Position numbers and translations under genes: made by a program. This document shows, one piece after another, positions 60,561 through 64,000 of a DNA stretch of 64,000 nucleotides. Position 1 is the first letter of the stretch, and each line of letters begins with the position of its first letter. The DNA is from Prorocentrum cordatum (Eukaryota; Sar; Dinophyceae; Prorocentrales; Prorocentraceae): positions 271,001 to 335,000 of the forward strand of contig CAUYUJ010000159.1 of NCBI GenBank assembly GCA_963575745.1, read 5' to 3'. Below the pieces are notes generated by a model that saw nothing but the letters and a program-made list of their open reading frames with translations, was not told the DNA's origin and ran no database searches.

Positions 60561-61735
60561 CCCTCAAAGTCACGAGAAGGAGCCGCCCTCCATCCGCGAG
60601 GCTGTCGCTCACTTTTAAGCGATCATGCGCGACGGTGAAGCGATGGTCCCATTGTGAAAAGGACCCGCCATCCATCCGATAAGCTGCTGCAAACGTTGAA
60701 CGCCCGCAATCTGAACCGGACCCGCCCGCCTTCTGCGAAGCTCCTCTAAAATTTCAAGACGAATGTGCACGACGCGACGGCAATAACCATTCTAACAAAA
60801 ACGGCCCGCCCTCCGTCCACGAAGCTGTTACAAGCTTGTAGACTGAATGCACGCGACGCTGTCGATAACCACATTTTGTCAACAAAGAGTCCGTCTTCCA
60901 TCCGCGAAATTGTCGCCCACTTTTAAAATGAAAGTGCGCGATGCTGAAGCGATACCCACAATTTGAAAAACGGCCCGCCCCCCATCTGTTGGATTCCGGC
61001 AAGCGTTGAAATCGAACGTGACGGCGTTATTGCGAGAACCGCATTCCCAAAAGGATCCACACTCCTTCCGTGAAATTCCCGCCAGCTTTTAGAACGAATG
61101 TGCGCGGCGCAAATGCGAGAACAACATTATGAAAACGACCTGCCATCCATCCGCGAAGCTCTTGTAAAGTTTCTAATGCGAATGCGCAATATGCGACGGT
61201 GAGAACCACATTCTGGAAACAAATGGTCATTCTCCGTCCAAGAAGCTGCTGCAAGTTTTCAGCATGAATGCGCGCGACGCTAATTCGATAACCACATTTT
61301 TCGAAATACCAACACGTCCTCCATCCGTGCAACTGTCGCGCCATTTTAGGACGAATGTGCGCGATGCCAAAAAAATCGCATCATTTTGACAAACAACAAA
61401 AAAAACGCCCTCCATCCGTGAGATTGCGGCAAACGTTGAAGACGGATGTGGCGGCGCTGAAACAAAACCCGCATTCTGAAATGGACCCGCCCTCCTTCCG
61501 TGAAGTCCCTGCAAACTGTTAGGAGTAATGTGCGCGGCGCAAATGCGAGATCCACACTCTGAAAACGACCTGCCCTCCATCCGTGAACCCTTTACAAACT
61601 TTTAAAACGAATGTGCGCGACACTGCGGCGAGAACCACATTCTGAAGAGGGCCCGCCCTCCGTCCGTGAAACTGTTGAAGTTTTTGACGTGGATGTGCCC
61701 GACGCTATTGCGATAACCACACTCATCGCTTCCAG
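60561..61735 (-). repeat. Array of about 80-90-bp subunits, reverse orientation
   Basis: CCGCCCTCCATCCGCGAGGC, CCGCCCTCCGTCCACGAAGC and about a dozen relatives, each followed by a TTTTAAAACGAATGTGCGCG-like segment. They are the reverse complement of the subunit at 25,800-26,168 (GAGGGCGGGTCG, GCGCACATTCG). Copies are diverged and the array is the longest of its kind in the window. Confidence 0.75.
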
Positions 61736-61789
61736 GGGCGACAGTGGATGGATAATTTGTTATCGCACTGATGCCCGGATCAACCAGCA

Positions 61790-61985
61790 TCAAATCGGAT
61801 CGAATCGGAATGTAAAATGGATTGGACAGCAACGGTACGGAATCTAAATCGGATGGGCCGCGCCAGGACGCACAACAGCGCCATGTAAACGACGCACCAC
61901 ATCGGATCGAAGGAGTCTCGGAATCGATCGAATCGGATCGGGCCGGCCCAAACCGACATCGGGTCGGATCGATCGGATCGAAATG
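61790..61985. repeat. Degenerate ATCGGATCG repeat
   Basis: Short units ATCGGATCG, GAATCGG and ATCGAATCGG scattered over about 200 bases. Noncoding. Confidence 0.7.
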
Positions 61986-62734
61986 GACCCTGCTTGAACC
62001 AAACTTGCGCACTGTGCCCCCTACACTCTGATATGATACTGGTTGCAACACCGGTGCGGGCGGGCTCCTGTTCACGACGGGGATCCTGGCACGCTCATGG
62101 GACGCCCGTCCGTCGAGGTTGTGATCCCCCTCAGCGACGAGGAATAGCTCGAGGGACCTGCGAGGAGAGGAGCTGAGCCCATCATGAGATCTAGCGGACA
62201 TCCTGAAGATCACCTGGGCCTGAAGCTTCCCCCACGCACAGGTGCGACCCTGGGCAGGAGGGACCTTTGGTGCGCGGCTTCTGGGGGCCGCGGGGGTCTC
62301 AAATCCTAGCGCGCAGGCCAATGCTGGGGGGAACCCTTTGGGCCCGCCGCAAAGGTCACTCCGGCGAAGGGTCACTCTTGCGTGCAGCCGAGAGCTGCGG
62401 GGAGGCTCCCCAAACGAGGCCCTGGCCTCCCAAGACCCCGAGACAAAAGGATGTACACAAGGAGCTGAAAAAGTGCTGGAAGAGTGGCGGCCTCTGGGCC
62501 TGAGGACCTGGTCGCCCATCGATCTCCTGTCCAAGGGTACGACGCTTTCGTGGCCGCGGTGGCCTTACTCCTGGATCATCAGCGACAGTCGTACCCCGCT
62601 GCAGCGTGTGCCACATGTCCTCCCCCATCCGCCTCCCTTATGCCCCAGGGGTCCAGATCCTCTTCGACTAAGTTACCCTCTCGGGATCAATGTCTTACCC
62701 GACATCCGACCTTGCGAACAGACAGGGGCTCGAC
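61986..62734. other. Stretch without recognised gene
   Basis: Frames are open on both strands (for example 62,534-61,602 minus and 62,242-62,835 plus) but carry no known motif. Nothing else supported. Confidence 0.45.
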
Positions 62735-63200
62735 GAATGGACAGGAATGGGAGAAGGAGTAGGGTGTCAGATTTGGCGCGAGCGCACCTGGCTTGCTCTC
62801 CCATCTCTCTGCCTCCCTCCCTCTACCTCGCATGAGAGGCAAAGTTAGGGGGGGCCGTCTCGGGGGGGAAACATCGATCTGGAATCGGTGAAACGTCGCC
62901 ACTAGATCGGCGATGCGCCTCCGGTAGGAAAATCGCGCGCTCCTGGGCGGGTTGGGACTCTCGGGTCTTCGTCGGCGATGAATGGGTGACCACGGTCCGA
63001 TGCGCCCTTTCCTTGAGTCTATCCCTCCCTGACGTTGCCCCCTGGATTGCGAGCCTCTGCTCCCCAACGGCCGTTCGGGACGTTTGGGGCACCCCTGGAA
63101 CGCTGTCGGTGAGGCGCAGCCGCTGGATAGCATCCCGAGGCAAAAAGAACGCCGGGAACCGACCAAAACGACAGAAAACCACGAACCTCGACGCCTGTCC
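62735..63200. repeat. Diverged dispersed repeat shared with 4500-5135
   Basis: See the left copy: GGGTGTCAGATTTGGCGCG and GTTCGGGACGTTTGGGGCAC...GTGAGGCGCAGC occur in the same order, here without the (TA)n interruption. Confidence 0.5.
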
Positions 63201-63254
63201 CCCAGAGCATCGCCCCTAAGGACCCCCCCCCTTGAGCCTATCCCCTTCTAGAGC

Positions 63255-63465
63255 TGCCCCTGATCTAGAGGCCTCCTAGATGGGGTTGGCGTAGATGGGG
63301 GGTCGGAGGATCGCGCCGCATCGCAGATACATCGGCGATGCATCGGCCACGTCGACGCGAAGCAAATCGGGCTGCACATCGAGCCGCATCGGCGATGCAT
63401 CGGCGATACGGCGCGATCCTCCGACCCCATCTACTCCGACCCCATCTAGGAGGCCTAGATGATCG
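63255..63465. mobile_element. MITE-like inverted-repeat element, family 2, copy 2 (large hairpin)
   Basis: The left arm, GAGGCCTCCTAGATGGGG then GTAGATGGGGGGTCGGAGGA and TCGCGCCG, pairs with the right arm, CGGCGCGATCCTCCGACCCC, ATCTACTCCGACCCC and ATCTAGGAGGCC. Arms are about 57 bases with few mismatches, and the loop is about 90 bases made of GCATCGGCGATGCATCGG-type palindromes. Copy 1 is at 6093-6265. Noncoding. Confidence 0.75.
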
Positions 63466-63609
63466 CAGTCCCATCCCCTCCCCCCTCCCCGGCTGGCGCG
63501 TGCCAGCCACGGCGCGCCTCGAGAGCGCCCGTCCGGGCCAGACATGAGGGAGAACTTGGAGACGACGCCTCGGAGACCCGGGCGCCGCCGCCGCCGCCGT
63601 CGAGAGGAA

Positions 63610-63653
63610 AGCTGATGAAGAGAGAGAGAGAGAGAGAGAGAGAAACAAAAAAA

Positions 63654-63684
<31 letters not shown>

Positions 63685-63690
63685 AGCTGT
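63610..63690. repeat. (GA)n microsatellite
   Basis: GA dinucleotides with one A-rich interruption. The Leu/Ser-rich minus-strand frames are artefacts. Confidence 0.93.
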
Positions 63691-64000
63691 TTCGTCGGCG
63701 GCGAAGCAGAATGGCTGCACCAGCGATAAAGCTGAACGCGGGCAGCGAGAAGCGAATTGGCCAGCGCGCAGGAGCAGGGAAAAGACGGACAGGGCGGCCG
63801 CGGAGGAGAGAGAAAGAAACAAACCAACCGAGAAAAACGAGAAAGGGATCCACCACGGTGCCTGCGCGTAGTGGGCGTGTCAAAATGATCTTTCGATACC
63901 TGGTAATGGTTTCTCGAATTTTCGTGGGCCGCCCCCGCCCCCCCTCGACGCACGCCCCGCTTGACAGCCGCCCCCCTGGACTTGCTATCTGGCGGCCAGG
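63691..64000. other. Right-end spacer
   Basis: No gene, RNA or repeat recognised up to the window end. Confidence 0.5.

Noticed and set aside
61602-62534. 310-codon minus-strand ORF
   Set aside because: No domain, spans the ATCGGATCG repeat, and overlaps equally open plus-strand frames.

Overview
This window looks like nuclear DNA of a dinoflagellate, inferred from the combination of features and not from a marker gene. It is GC-rich and dominated by trinucleotide microsatellites ((CTC)n, (CAT)n, (ACC)n) and minisatellites. Several unrelated retroelement classes are stacked together, and one LTR carries two short matches to the 3' end of the dinoflagellate spliced leader. I see no convincing single-copy host gene, no rRNA or tRNA gene, no CRISPR array and no bacterial-style operon. 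Nearly all recognisable coding sequence belongs to retroelements.

Layout. 0-1.65 kb: minus-strand relic of a non-LTR reverse transcriptase (RT) plus an RNase H-like domain. 1.65-8 kb: microsatellites, a repeat unit that sits between (CTC)n tracts, and short inverted-repeat (MITE-like) elements. 9-10.7 kb: a direct duplication of GC-rich sequence. 12.1-18.65 kb: a 6.5-kb retroelement bounded by 428-bp direct repeats about 98.6% identical. It encodes a GIY-YIG-like endonuclease upstream of a YVDD reverse transcriptase, and I read it as a Penelope-like element with the endonuclease N-terminal. 20.4-24.3 kb: fragments of two opposed non-LTR elements. 24.7-27.9 kb: the (CTC)n-associated repeat and more than 1 kb of (CAT)n.

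27.9-36.99 kb holds the most interesting element, a minus-strand non-LTR retrotransposon with three long intact ORFs. They are an ORF1 protein with a zinc motif and coiled coil, a separate ORF ending in an RNase H domain, and a 1,657-codon ORF with APE-type endonuclease, RT and zinc fingers. The C-terminal part of the last ORF carries C5-cytosine-methyltransferase-like motifs (FSG, PPC, EHP).

38.6-52.6 kb contains a Ty1/copia-type LTR retrotransposon (LTRs at 40.21-40.85 and 48.70-49.35 kb). Its primer-binding site matches the anticodon arm of initiator tRNA-Met. Its gag-protease-integrase-RT-RNase H order is broken by several frameshifts and stops, and it has a nested minus-strand ORF between integrase and RT. 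It is bracketed by two copies each of two dispersed repeats. 52.6-64 kb is mostly repeats: degenerate decamers, a (GCGC)-rich array that reverses orientation near 59.5 kb, an 83-bp array, a minus-strand RT relic at 56.2-57.5 kb and a large hairpin at 63.3 kb.

The three main elements use different insertion chemistries: GIY-YIG endonuclease, APE endonuclease and integrase. The first two end in or beside simple repeats, so microsatellites probably serve as landing sites or are seeded by insertion.
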